DNA of 64,000 nucleotides from UBA668 sp963720695. GTDB lineage: Bacteria; Actinomycetota; Acidimicrobiia; Acidimicrobiales; Ilumatobacteraceae. The position numbers were made by a program, and so were the translations under genes. The notes beneath the pieces were generated by a model that did not search any database, was not told the origin of the DNA, and saw nothing but the letters and a program-made list of their open reading frames with translations. Location: assembly GCA_963720695.1 (NCBI GenBank), contig CAVRGG010000004.1, positions 1,116,001-1,180,000 on the forward strand, read 5' to 3'. Positions 31,798 to 40,533 of this stretch are shown here, piece by piece. The first letter of the stretch is position 1; every line of letters begins with the position of its first letter.

Positions 31798-34127
31798 GCA
31801 CCTCGTCCGGGAACCCGGCGTTCGGTGGTCCCGGCATCCCGCCCACGTTCGCCGCCGGCGACAAGGACGTCGTGCTCACCGCACTCGGGCAGAGTCGGGT
31901 GTGGTGCACGATCGGGGGCGGTGTGCTCAACGAGGTCTTCTGGCCCCACACCGGCAGACCCCAACTCCGCGACCTCGGCTTCCTCGTCACCGGCACCGAT
32001 TTCTGGAGCGAGGTGAAGCGGGTCGCCGACTACACGGTCAGCACGCCCGAGCCCGCGGTCCCTCTTCCCACCGTCGTGCACCGTCACGAGCGCTACACCC
32101 TGACCCTCAGGGTCGTGTGCGATCCACTGCGCGATGTGGTGGCGATCGCCTACGAACTGGCGGATCTGACCCCTGGCGGCGACGAGCAACTGGCCTTGCA
32201 CGTTTTGGCCGCGCCTCACATCGGCGGCAGCGGGCATGACAACGACGCGTGGATCATGGGCACCACGTTGCTCGCCGCTCGAGAGGACGAAGCGCTCGCG
32301 ATCGTCGCCCTGCCCGCGTTCATCGCTGCGAGTGCCGGATTCGTCGGCTCGTCCGATGGTTGGCAGGACGTCGCCGCGCACGGCGTGCCGGCGTGGCGCT
32401 TCACCGAGGCGCGTCACGGCAACGTCGCCCTCACCGCAACCTGTGGGTCGAAGTCCGGGACGATCGCGCTCGGGTTCGCGACGACCAGCCGCGGGGCGCG
32501 CTCGCTCGCGGTGGCGGCGCTGTCGGACGGATTCGAGTCGCTCTCCGCGACCTTCGACCACGGATGGCGCTCGTGGGCGTCGAAGCTCCCGTTCGGCACC
32601 GACGACGACCCGCTCGCTCGACTCGCGCGGACGTCGGCGATGGTGTTGCACGTCCACGAGGACCTCGCGTTTCCCGGTGCGATCGTCGCCAGCCTGGCCA
32701 CGCCGTGGGGCATGGCGCACGACGACCCGGGTGGCTACCACCTCGTGTGGCCCCGGGACTGCGCCGAGGCCGGTTTGGCCCTCGCAGCGGTCGGCCAGCC
32801 CGACGATGCGCGACACATGTTGCAGTTCCTCGCCGCGACCCAGTCGACGGACGGTCACTGGCCGCAGAACTTCACCCCCGACGGAGCGGCCTACTGGACC
32901 GGGCTGCAGCTGGACGAGACCGCGCTGCCGGTGATCCTCGCGGTCAAGTTGCTCGAGATGGGTGTCGTCGAGAGCACCGAGCCGGTGGTTCGGTCGATGG
33001 TGCGGCGTGCCTGCACCTACCTCGTCGCCAATGGGCCGTGCTCCGACCAGGACCGCTGGGAAGAGGCGTCCGGGGCCAACCCGTTCACCATCGGCGCCAT
33101 CGTCGCCGCACTGGCCGGCGCAGGCAGCGGCGGATTCCTGGACGAGGAGGATGCGGCGACGGCCCTGTCGATCGCGGACTGGTGGAACGAGCATCTCGAG
33201 GACCTCGTGTACGTCGAGGGGACCGATGTCGACACCACGTTCGGCACCAAGGGCCACTACGTCCGCGTGGCCCCGCCCGCCTCGCAGACCGGGCCGGCCC
33301 GGGTCGTGCTGGCGAATCGGGACGGCGAACAGATCGATGCGAGTCGCCTCGTCGGGCTGGAGTTCCTCGCCCTGGTTCGCTACGGGCTGCGACCTGCACT
33401 CGATCAGCGCATCGTCGACACGGTCACGATCGTGGACCGCGTCCTGCGCAGGGAATCCGCCGACGGCACTCCGACGGGCCCGCTGTACCACCGCTACCAG
33501 GACGACGGATACGGCGAGCACGCCGACGGCAGCCCCTTCGACGGCACCGGCGTCGGGCGGCTGTGGCCGTTGCTGGCTGGAGAGCGGGGGCAGTACGCGC
33601 TCGAGGCCGGCGAGGATCCGATGCCGTATCTCCACGCCATGGCCGGATGCGTGTCCACGGGTGGACTGCTCCCCGAACAGGTGTGGGACGACGCGGCGAT
33701 TCCCGAGCGTCGCCTGTTCCCCGGCAAGCCGACGGGCAGCGCGATGCCGCTGGTGTGGGCGCACGCCGAGTTCTTGAAGCTCCACCTCGCGGTTGCCCAC
33801 GGTGTGCGATCGGATCGGATCGCCGCCGTCGCCGACCGCTATCGGTCTGGGCCGGCAGCAACGCGTGCGCATCTGCGCACCGACCTCGACGCGACCATCA
33901 CTGACAAGGAGCTGTCGATCGACTCGACCGCACCGTTCCGCCTGCGAGCCGGGACGGACGGTTGGCAGCAGCCCACCGACCGAGCCTCGTCACCGATCGG
34001 TCTGGGTCTCCACGCAGTCGTGATCGACCGGTCGGACCTCGACGACGCGTCCACGATGGAATGGACCCGCTTCGACATCGCCTCCGACACGTGGGAGGGC
34101 GTCGACCACGTCGTTCACCTGCGCTGA
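31794..34127 (+). CDS. Glycoside hydrolase family 15 (glucoamylase-type)
   Basis: Starting at GTG 31794, 777 residues. The first 250 or so form a beta-sandwich like glucodextranase domain N (SRVWCTIGGGVLNEVFWPHTGRPQLRDLGFLV). The (alpha/alpha)6 GH15 domain has VWPRDCAEAGLALAAVGQPDDAR, WPQNFTPDGAAYW, the general-acid Glu in DRWEEASGANPF, and the general-base Glu in WAHAEFLKLHLA. A C-terminal segment of about 90 residues completes the protein. There is no signal peptide, so it acts in the cytosol, releasing glucose from alpha-glucans, dextrans or trehalose. It is coupled to ppgK by a GTGA overlap. Confidence 0.88.
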   Translation: MSTSSGNPAFGGPGIPPTFAAGDKDVVLTALGQSRVWCTIGGGVLNEVFWPHTGRPQLRDLGFLVTGTDFWSEVKRVADYTVSTPEPAVPLPTVVHRHERYTLTLRVVCDPLRDVVAIAYELADLTPGGDEQLALHVLAAPHIGGSGHDNDAWIMGTTLLAAREDEALAIVALPAFIAASAGFVGSSDGWQDVAAHGVPAWRFTEARHGNVALTATCGSKSGTIALGFATTSRGARSLAVAALSDGFESLSATFDHGWRSWASKLPFGTDDDPLARLARTSAMVLHVHEDLAFPGAIVASLATPWGMAHDDPGGYHLVWPRDCAEAGLALAAVGQPDDARHMLQFLAATQSTDGHWPQNFTPDGAAYWTGLQLDETALPVILAVKLLEMGVVESTEPVVRSMVRRACTYLVANGPCSDQDRWEEASGANPFTIGAIVAALAGAGSGGFLDEEDAATALSIADWWNEHLEDLVYVEGTDVDTTFGTKGHYVRVAPPASQTGPARVVLANRDGEQIDASRLVGLEFLALVRYGLRPALDQRIVDTVTIVDRVLRRESADGTPTGPLYHRYQDDGYGEHADGSPFDGTGVGRLWPLLAGERGQYALEAGEDPMPYLHAMAGCVSTGGLLPEQVWDDAAIPERRLFPGKPTGSAMPLVWAHAEFLKLHLAVAHGVRSDRIAAVADRYRSGPAATRAHLRTDLDATITDKELSIDSTAPFRLRAGTDGWQQPTDRASSPIGLGLHAVVIDRSDLDDASTMEWTRFDIASDTWEGVDHVVHLR

Positions 34128-34684
34128 CGGTCCGATCCCGACAGGCGCACGCCCGTACGCCGCATCTGCTGGATCGCAGTGGCGGTGGTGTCCGGTGCGA
34201 CACCGACGGTGAGGTCGAGTCGAACGACGGTGTCGTACCCGAGGAGCACTGCGGCCATCGCCGTGGCCTTCACACAGTGGTCGGTCGCGATGCCGACGAT
34301 CTCGACGGAGGTGACCTCGTGCCGGCGCAGCCATCGGTGAAGGCCAAGGCCCTCGTGGTGCCCTTCGAAACCCGAGTATGCAGGCTCGCGCTCACCCTTG
34401 TGGAACACCGCGGAGAGGGGCTCCGTGGCGAGCGCCGGATGCAGTGCCGCGCCCGGCGTGCCGGCGACACAGTGAACGGGCCAGGTGTCGACGAAGTCGG
34501 GCGCTTCCGAGAAGTGGCCGACCGGATCGATGTGATGGTCGGCGGTCGCCACCGCGACGTCGAAGCGCCCTTCCGCCATGCGCTCCGACACCGCCGCAGC
34601 GACCGCCGTTCCTCCCCGGACCGCGAGCGCGCCTCCCTCGCAGAAGTCGTTCTGGATGTCGACGACGATGAGCGCGATCCCCAT
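34115..34684 (-). CDS. pncA: Nicotinamidase / isochorismatase-family hydrolase
   Basis: A 189-residue cysteine hydrolase starting at ATG 34684. The catalytic triad Asp9 (VVDIQNDF), Lys96 (FHKGE) and Cys137 (GIATDHCVKAT) is present, and the metal ligands Asp49, His51 and His57 are in TADHHIDPVGHF. All are typical of PncA, which turns nicotinamide into nicotinate for NAD salvage. Length and motif order match. The 3' end overlaps the GH15 gene by 13 bases in a convergent arrangement. Confidence 0.92.
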   Translation of the reverse strand: MGIALIVVDIQNDFCEGGALAVRGGTAVAAAVSERMAEGRFDVAVATADHHIDPVGHFSEAPDFVDTWPVHCVAGTPGAALHPALATEPLSAVFHKGEREPAYSGFEGHHEGLGLHRWLRRHEVTSVEIVGIATDHCVKATAMAAVLLGYDTVVRLDLTVGVAPDTTATAIQQMRRTGVRLSGSDRQRR

Positions 34685-34752
34685 GAGGTCACCGTACGCC
34701 GACGCGTGTTGCGGCGGTTTGAACAGTCCGTTCGCGTTGCACCGCGCAGACT

Positions 34753-36357
34753 TCAGGCGGCTGCCGGCTCCCCGGCGAGGGTGAACAGCGGGTTCCACGC
34801 CGAGTCGGGAGCGACGGGGAACAGCGTCGACGGGGCTTCGCCCTGGTTCGGCCAGCGCGCCTCGTACGGGAGCCCGTCGAACAGGACCGTGTCGCCCTTC
34901 GCGTACAGCGGGAGCGGGCTCCACTCGGGATGGGTGCCGGGCCGGAGCGTGGTCGGCGTGTACGGCTCGTCGTTCGGACCGACGGGTCCGATCATCGACC
35001 ACGGCGAATCCCACGGGTTCTGGGTCACCATCGCCGGATCGTCGCCCTGCGTGTACCACTTCGCCTGATACACCTTCCCGCGACGGACGACCTTGTAGTC
35101 ACCGGGGTACTGCGCCTCCGGGCGCCAGATCGGGTAGGGACTGGTCGACTCGTCGTCGACGGTCTGGGGCGGATCGGTCACGGTGACCGCATCGCCGGGG
35201 GCCAGGGACGGATCGCGACCCGGCAGCGAGGTGAAGACGTTGGCGTAGTCGAGCAGTTCCTGTGGCTCGCTGCTGCAGGTGTTGGACAGCACCATGACGT
35301 CGGCGAAGGACGGGCTGCAGGGAGCGTCGCGGTTGAGCGACCAGGTCGACACCCGGCCGAGCCCCTTGGTGACCGCGTACTCGGCCAGACCGCGAGCGTC
35401 GTCGAGCGTGAAGATCTCGCCGACGACATCGTTCTGACCGATCATCGGCGTCGCACCGAGCTGCGCCCACGCCTGTGACTCGTTGAGCGTGACACCGCGC
35501 GAGCCGTAGATGTCGACGATCTGCTTGACGGACGACTCGAGCGCGCTCTTCGTCGCAGCGAGCATGTCACGGGTCGGATGGTGCACGTCGCCGAAGTTCA
35601 TCGTCATCGCGTTGACGCCGGAGAGGGTCACTCCCCCCTCGAGCGTCGCCGCCACGAGCGACACGCCGTCCGCGGTGAATCCTGAGGTGCTCACCGGAAG
35701 GGTGAGCCAGACCGACAGGTCACTGCCCGCGGCAGCGCGCTCGGCCTGCACCGTCGCGAGCGCCGCCGCACGACGCTGGATCGACGCGGTGTCGGCGATG
35801 TCGTCGTTCTCGATGTCGAGGTCGATCGTGCGCAGGTCGTAGCGTTCCACGACGCTTCGATAGGCATCGGTGAGCGCAGCTTCGTCCTGGCAGGCATAGG
35901 CGAGCTCACGATTGGCCTGGCCGCCGAACGACACCATCACATCGCCACCCGCGGCTCGCAGTTGGGTGATGCGTCGGTCGAGTTCGAGGTCGGTCGCGGC
36001 GGTGTCGAGCGTGTAGGCGCCACCCCAGGTGGGGGTGCAGGGCGACGTCGGGTCGGCGACCACGAAGGCCAGTGCGATGTCCCGTGCGGGGTTCGACTCG
36101 GGGTCCTGGAACTGATAGGTCGGCGTCAGCGTGACATCGACGTACGGCACGCTCCACGACCGATCGAACGCGGGTTGATCGGAGGTCCGGTACTTCGCCG
36201 CGAGCGCCGTCCCGCCGGCCACGACTGCGACGATCAGCACGACTGCGCCGAGGCGCGACCACGACAACCGCTCGCCGGGCCCCTCGGCCTGATCGAGATC
36301 GTCGACCGTCGCGTCCGACGGGTCGTCTCGTGGGTGTTCGTGGGTCGTCGAGGTCAT
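34753..36357 (-). CDS. Membrane-anchored GH18 chitinase-like protein with CBMs
   Basis: A 534-residue protein with a basic, acidic-rich cytoplasmic N-terminus and one membrane helix (about residues 34-54, RLGAVVLIVAVVAGGTALAA). A GH18 domain follows: AGGDVMVSFGGQANRELAYAC, and the active-site run ending IDLDIE (Asp/Glu of DxxDxDxE) near residue 180. After it are two ChiC/CBM5-12-type binding modules (YPIWRPEAQYPGDYKVVRRGKVYQAKWYTQGD and LPLYAKGDTVLFDGLPYEARWPNQGE). It probably hydrolyses or binds chitin-like or peptidoglycan-like glycans at the cell surface. It is divergent from the GT2-EAL gene. Confidence 0.82.
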   Translation of the reverse strand: MTSTTHEHPRDDPSDATVDDLDQAEGPGERLSWSRLGAVVLIVAVVAGGTALAAKYRTSDQPAFDRSWSVPYVDVTLTPTYQFQDPESNPARDIALAFVVADPTSPCTPTWGGAYTLDTAATDLELDRRITQLRAAGGDVMVSFGGQANRELAYACQDEAALTDAYRSVVERYDLRTIDLDIENDDIADTASIQRRAAALATVQAERAAAGSDLSVWLTLPVSTSGFTADGVSLVAATLEGGVTLSGVNAMTMNFGDVHHPTRDMLAATKSALESSVKQIVDIYGSRGVTLNESQAWAQLGATPMIGQNDVVGEIFTLDDARGLAEYAVTKGLGRVSTWSLNRDAPCSPSFADVMVLSNTCSSEPQELLDYANVFTSLPGRDPSLAPGDAVTVTDPPQTVDDESTSPYPIWRPEAQYPGDYKVVRRGKVYQAKWYTQGDDPAMVTQNPWDSPWSMIGPVGPNDEPYTPTTLRPGTHPEWSPLPLYAKGDTVLFDGLPYEARWPNQGEAPSTLFPVAPDSAWNPLFTLAGEPAAA

Positions 36358-36550
36358 TGGTCACTGCTTCCGGGCCGCGAGAGAGGGCTGTGGGTCACAG
36401 GTTCATCGGCGCCGTGAGCGCGAAACCTGAGCCGATCTTGAACTTCTCCTCACGAAATCGGTCGAACTGTCGATATTCCAGTGCCGGGTCCACGCGACGA
36501 GACCGGCGACCACGTTCCCTCGTCGTCGAATGCACCAGTCAGGAAGACCC

Positions 36551-39500
36551 ATGGGCGATCAGCACACGGACACACAGCACCGGCAACCTCGCCGCCAATG
36601 GGGCAGCGACCGCCGCAACGAACCGATGCCCGTGGTCGCACCTCCCATCTCTGACCGCCGCATCATGCTCGGCCGGATGGCCATCGTGCTCACCGTGTCG
36701 GCCTGGTTCGTGTACCTGTTCCTCACCATCGTGCAGCAGTTCGTGGAGGGCGAGGCATCCAGCGCTCGTCTCGTGATCGAGGCGATCGTGTACATCGTCG
36801 TGGTCACGGCGCTGACGGCCTCGGCGATGGCGTACCTCATCACCCGCATCGGATTCTTCTACCGCAGCCGGTCCCACAAGCGGGTCCCGCGCGCTGCGAT
36901 CGACCACTTCTTCACCCAGTCCGTCCCGACCGTCACCGTGCTCGTCCCGTCCTACCAGGAGGACGAGCGAGTGATCCGCACGACGCTCCTGTCGGCCGCG
37001 CTGCAGGAGCATCCCCACCTGCGGGTCGTGCTGCTGATCGACGACCCGCCGAACCCCACGACCGCCCACGCGAAGCGGATGTTGGAGACCGCCCGCACGC
37101 TGCCCAGGCGCATCACCGCCGAACTGTCCGTGCCGTTCACTCACGCGGTCACCGCGCTCGAGGAGTTCGAGAACCTGCAAATGGGCAACCGGCAGCCGAG
37201 TGTCGCCGACATGTACGAACTGGCCTCGCACTACGAGTTCTCCGCAGCCTGGCTGCGCGAGCTCGGAGCGGGTCAGGAGATCGCCGATCACGCCGACACC
37301 TTCTTCGTCGAACACGTCCTGGGCGATCTCGCCTCCGACCTCGACACGATCGCCGAAGCGTTGCGAGCGGGCGCGACCGAGGGTGCGACGCTCACCACCG
37401 ATCGACTCCTCGATCTGTACCGACGCCTCGTCGCCACCTTCCGTGCCGAGATCACGAGCTTCGAGCGCAAGCAGTACGTGTCGTCGTCACACGCGGCCAA
37501 CAAGGCGATGAACCTCAACAGCTACATCTCGCTGATGGGCGGCAGCTACCAGGAGATCGCCACCCCTCTCGGTCTCGCGCTGGTGCCGTGCTCGCCGCGC
37601 CACGCCGATCTCACGGTGCCCGATCCCGACTACGTGCTCACCCTCGACGCCGACAGCGTGCTGTTGCCCGAGTACTGCGCCCGGATCCTGTACCTGTTGG
37701 AGCAGAGTGGCCACGCCCATGTCGGCGTCGCGCAGACGCCGTACAGCGCGTATCCGGGATCAGCCACGCGCATCGAGCGCATCGCCGGAGCGACCACCGA
37801 CATCCAGCACATCGTCCACCAGGGCATGACGCACTACGACGCCACCTTCTGGGTGGGCGCGAACGCCTTGCTGCGCAAGCGGGCACTCGACGACATCGTC
37901 CAGATCGACCACGAGGGCAACTGGGAGATCCGTCGGTACATCCAGGACCGCACCGTCATCGAGGACACCGAGTCGACCATCGACCTCGGCATCCACGGCT
38001 GGACGCTCTACAACTACCCCGAGCGCCTCGCCTACAGCGCCACCCCGCCCGACTTCGGATCTCTGTGCATCCAGCGTCAGCGATGGGCGAACGGCGGCCT
38101 GCTGATCCTGTCGAAGCTGCGCGAGCAGTCGCGTACGCGCCGCGAGAAGGGCGAGCGCAACCGCTTCGGTGAGGTGTTCCTGCGTGTCAACTACATGGCG
38201 TCGATCTTCTGGTCGTCGCTCTGCCTGCTGATCCTGTTGATCTACCCGTTCAACAGCGGCCTGCTGAAGCCGGTGCTGCCGCTGATCGCATTGCCCTACT
38301 TCCTGATGATGTCGAGCGACCTGCGCTACTGCGGGTACAAACGCCTCGACGTGCTCCGGCTCTACGGCTTCAACCTGATCCTGCTGCCGGTGAACCTGTC
38401 GGGCACGTTCGCGTCCGTCCTCCAACTCGTCACCGGCGAGAAGAGCTCGTTCAAGCGGACGCCGAAGGTCCGTGACCGCACCACGACGCGGGCGATCTTC
38501 CTCATCGCGCCGTGGGCGCTCATCGGCTTCGCCACCTACACCGTCGTCGTCGACATCCAGCGCCACCAGTGGAACCATCTCTTCTTCGCCGCGCTGAACG
38601 CAACACTGGCCCTGTACGCGATGATCGCCTTCGTCGGCATTCGCCATGCGCTGGTGGATCTCTGGGTGCAGCTGCGCAGTTGGCTCTACCGGCCCGTCGC
38701 CGCGCCGACCCCGGCGAACTCGACGTCGGGCAAGCCCGGGGCCATTCGCACTCCTTCCGGAGCGATCGGCGACTGGGCATCGGTGTTGCACCACGGCTCC
38801 CCCGCCACCGGCAGGCGCCTGGACGCCCCTCGAGCACAGGCGGGCCCCGAGGACGCCGTGCCGTTGCCGGGCTTGCTCCGCCGTCGCCCGGCCCCATCCT
38901 CGCCGACGTCGGATTCGTTCGAGGAGTACACCTTCTTCACCGTCTTCCAGCCGATCATCGACCTCTCCAGCGGCGAGCCGGTGGGTTACGAGGCATTGGC
39001 ACGATTCGCCGACGGGCAGTCCCCGCAGGACAGCCTCGCGGCGGCCGACACCGCCGGCGTCGGCGTCGAGCTCGATGCGGCGCTCGCCCACGCGGCGCTG
39101 GTGTCAGCGGTGTCGCTGCCGGCGAACGTCTGGCTGGCGATCAACGTCTCGCCCGCACTGGCCAATCGCGCCGAGACCCTCGCGGCGATCGTGGCCGATG
39201 CCCCCTGTCCGCTGGTCATCGAGGTCGGGGCGAACGTGGATCCGGCGAACATCGTCGACGGGCCGCTCGCCGCCCTTCCCGGGGTGATGATCGCCATCGA
39301 CGACGCCGGTGCCGGGTACGAGAGTCTCGCCCGCATCGAGCAGTTGCATCCGTCGTTCATGAAGCTCCACCGCGAGGCGGTCACCGGGATCGAGAAGGAC
39401 ACTGCCCGACAGACCTTCGTCAAGACCCTGGTCGCGTTCGCTGACGATCACGGGTGCAAGATCATCGCCGAAGGCATCGAGACCGAGGCGGAACGCGATG

Positions 39501-39595
39501 CGTTGCACGCGGCCGGCGTGCACCTCGGTCAGGGATACTTCGTCGGACGACCTGCACCCGTGGATCGAGTGCAGTCGTCCGTGTCGCAGGACTGA
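36551..39595 (+). CDS. Family 2 glycosyltransferase fused to an EAL domain
   Basis: From ATG 36551 (AGGAAG before it), 1014 residues. Two N-terminal membrane helices (about residues 44-65 and 77-101) precede a GT2 domain: PSYQEDERVI, LLIDD, DADS at about 365, EDTESTIDL, and QRQRW near 507, the QxxRW motif of processive synthases. Five more helices run to about 700. A linker leads to an EAL domain from about residue 795. It keeps the EAL Glu, the Asn of INVSP, the DD pair, the Lys of FMKLHRE, the EGIETE Glus and the final Gln, but has VIEVGANV (second Glu missing) and DDAGAGYE. The pairing suggests c-di-GMP control of a surface polysaccharide synthase. Confidence 0.85.
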   Translation: MGDQHTDTQHRQPRRQWGSDRRNEPMPVVAPPISDRRIMLGRMAIVLTVSAWFVYLFLTIVQQFVEGEASSARLVIEAIVYIVVVTALTASAMAYLITRIGFFYRSRSHKRVPRAAIDHFFTQSVPTVTVLVPSYQEDERVIRTTLLSAALQEHPHLRVVLLIDDPPNPTTAHAKRMLETARTLPRRITAELSVPFTHAVTALEEFENLQMGNRQPSVADMYELASHYEFSAAWLRELGAGQEIADHADTFFVEHVLGDLASDLDTIAEALRAGATEGATLTTDRLLDLYRRLVATFRAEITSFERKQYVSSSHAANKAMNLNSYISLMGGSYQEIATPLGLALVPCSPRHADLTVPDPDYVLTLDADSVLLPEYCARILYLLEQSGHAHVGVAQTPYSAYPGSATRIERIAGATTDIQHIVHQGMTHYDATFWVGANALLRKRALDDIVQIDHEGNWEIRRYIQDRTVIEDTESTIDLGIHGWTLYNYPERLAYSATPPDFGSLCIQRQRWANGGLLILSKLREQSRTRREKGERNRFGEVFLRVNYMASIFWSSLCLLILLIYPFNSGLLKPVLPLIALPYFLMMSSDLRYCGYKRLDVLRLYGFNLILLPVNLSGTFASVLQLVTGEKSSFKRTPKVRDRTTTRAIFLIAPWALIGFATYTVVVDIQRHQWNHLFFAALNATLALYAMIAFVGIRHALVDLWVQLRSWLYRPVAAPTPANSTSGKPGAIRTPSGAIGDWASVLHHGSPATGRRLDAPRAQAGPEDAVPLPGLLRRRPAPSSPTSDSFEEYTFFTVFQPIIDLSSGEPVGYEALARFADGQSPQDSLAAADTAGVGVELDAALAHAALVSAVSLPANVWLAINVSPALANRAETLAAIVADAPCPLVIEVGANVDPANIVDGPLAALPGVMIAIDDAGAGYESLARIEQLHPSFMKLHREAVTGIEKDTARQTFVKTLVAFADDHGCKIIAEGIETEAERDALHAAGVHLGQGYFVGRPAPVDRVQSSVSQD

Positions 39596-39602
39596 GTCGG
39601 GC

Positions 39603-40400
39603 TCAGCCGCCCCAGTTGTTCGGGTCGTCGGCCTGCACCATGGTGCCGACGGCGAAGATCGCGCCGGTCGGATCGAGGAGCACCGCCATCGTGCCGACGG
39701 GCGTGTCGAACGGCGGCATCACGACCGTGCCACCAGCGGCCGCACACCGATCTGCCGTCGCCTGCGCGTCGGCGACCGCGAAGTACGTGAGCCAATGTGT
39801 GGGCACGTGCTCGGGGAACTGGTCGCCCATCGTCATGACGCCCGCGACCGCGCGGCCTTCGACGTTGATGATCAGGTAGGGCTCCGGTGAGTCGTCCATC
39901 GGGCTCGTGGTCCAACCGAGGAGCGACTCGTAGAAGGGCATGACGGTGGCCGGGTCGCGCACGTTGAGCTCGTTCCAGACCACCGACACCGGCTCGTTGA
40001 CGAGCTCTGCACCGGGGTGGTTCGGTCCGGCCTGGAACAGTCCGAAGAACCCGCCGGCGGGGTCGACTGCGAACGAGATCCGACCGCTGTCGTTGGGGAG
40101 ATCCATCGGCGCCACGGCCACCGTTCCGCCCGCCGCGCCCACCCGACCCGATGCGGCATCGACGTCGGAGACGCAGATGTACGTCGTCCACGCCGGGGGC
40201 GCGTCGTTGTTCGGTCCGATGCCGCCGACCCGGGCGCCGTCCTGGAAGAACAGCCGGTAGCCACCGGCTTCGGGCCCCATGTCGGGCGAGATGTCCCACC
40301 CGAACAGGTCGCAGTAGAACCCACCCGTGCCTTCCACGTCCGGGCTGCTCACGTCGGCCCACGCGGGAACTCCGTGGCGATACGAGGTCATTCTCGGCAT
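39603..40400 (-). CDS. VOC-family protein, two glyoxalase-like domains
   Basis: Starting at ATG 40400 (GAGGAGG just before), 265 residues hold two tandem VOC modules. The first begins HGVPAWADVSSPDVEGTGGFYCDLFGW and the second VWNELNVRDPATVMPFYESLLGW; each ends in a FAV/FDPxGxFFGLF-like strand. Two-module VOC proteins of this type bind metal and a small hydrophobic molecule. They are often annotated as glyoxalase or hydroxylase-like in actinobacteria, but no substrate is implied here. The upstream extension of the frame to 40613 overlaps the neighbouring gene and is rejected. Confidence 0.82.
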   Translation of the reverse strand: MPRMTSYRHGVPAWADVSSPDVEGTGGFYCDLFGWDISPDMGPEAGGYRLFFQDGARVGGIGPNNDAPPAWTTYICVSDVDAASGRVGAAGGTVAVAPMDLPNDSGRISFAVDPAGGFFGLFQAGPNHPGAELVNEPVSVVWNELNVRDPATVMPFYESLLGWTTSPMDDSPEPYLIINVEGRAVAGVMTMGDQFPEHVPTHWLTYFAVADAQATADRCAAAGGTVVMPPFDTPVGTMAVLLDPTGAIFAVGTMVQADDPNNWGG

Positions 40401-40473
40401 GTCCACCTCCTCTGGTCGAGACATCAACCATAGAGCACCATGGGGCGGTGCTCGAACGGTCGGAAAACGCGAA

Positions 40474-40518
40474 CGGGCCGCGGTCCGACCGCCTGGAGGA
40501 CGGTCGGACCGCGGCCCG
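40474..40518 (-). terminator. Strong hairpin after the ABC permease gene
   Basis: An 18-bp perfect stem (CGGGCCGCGGTCCGACCG with its complement at 40501-40518) and a 9-base loop, followed on the minus strand by TTCGCGTTTTCC. It starts 16 bases past the permease stop. This is one of the longest stems in the window. Confidence 0.85.
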
Positions 40519-40533
40519 AATGGTCGTGGTCGA

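Noticed and set aside
31773..33872. 699-codon open frame opposite the GH15 gene
   Set aside because: Arg-rich and without motifs; antisense shadow of GH15.
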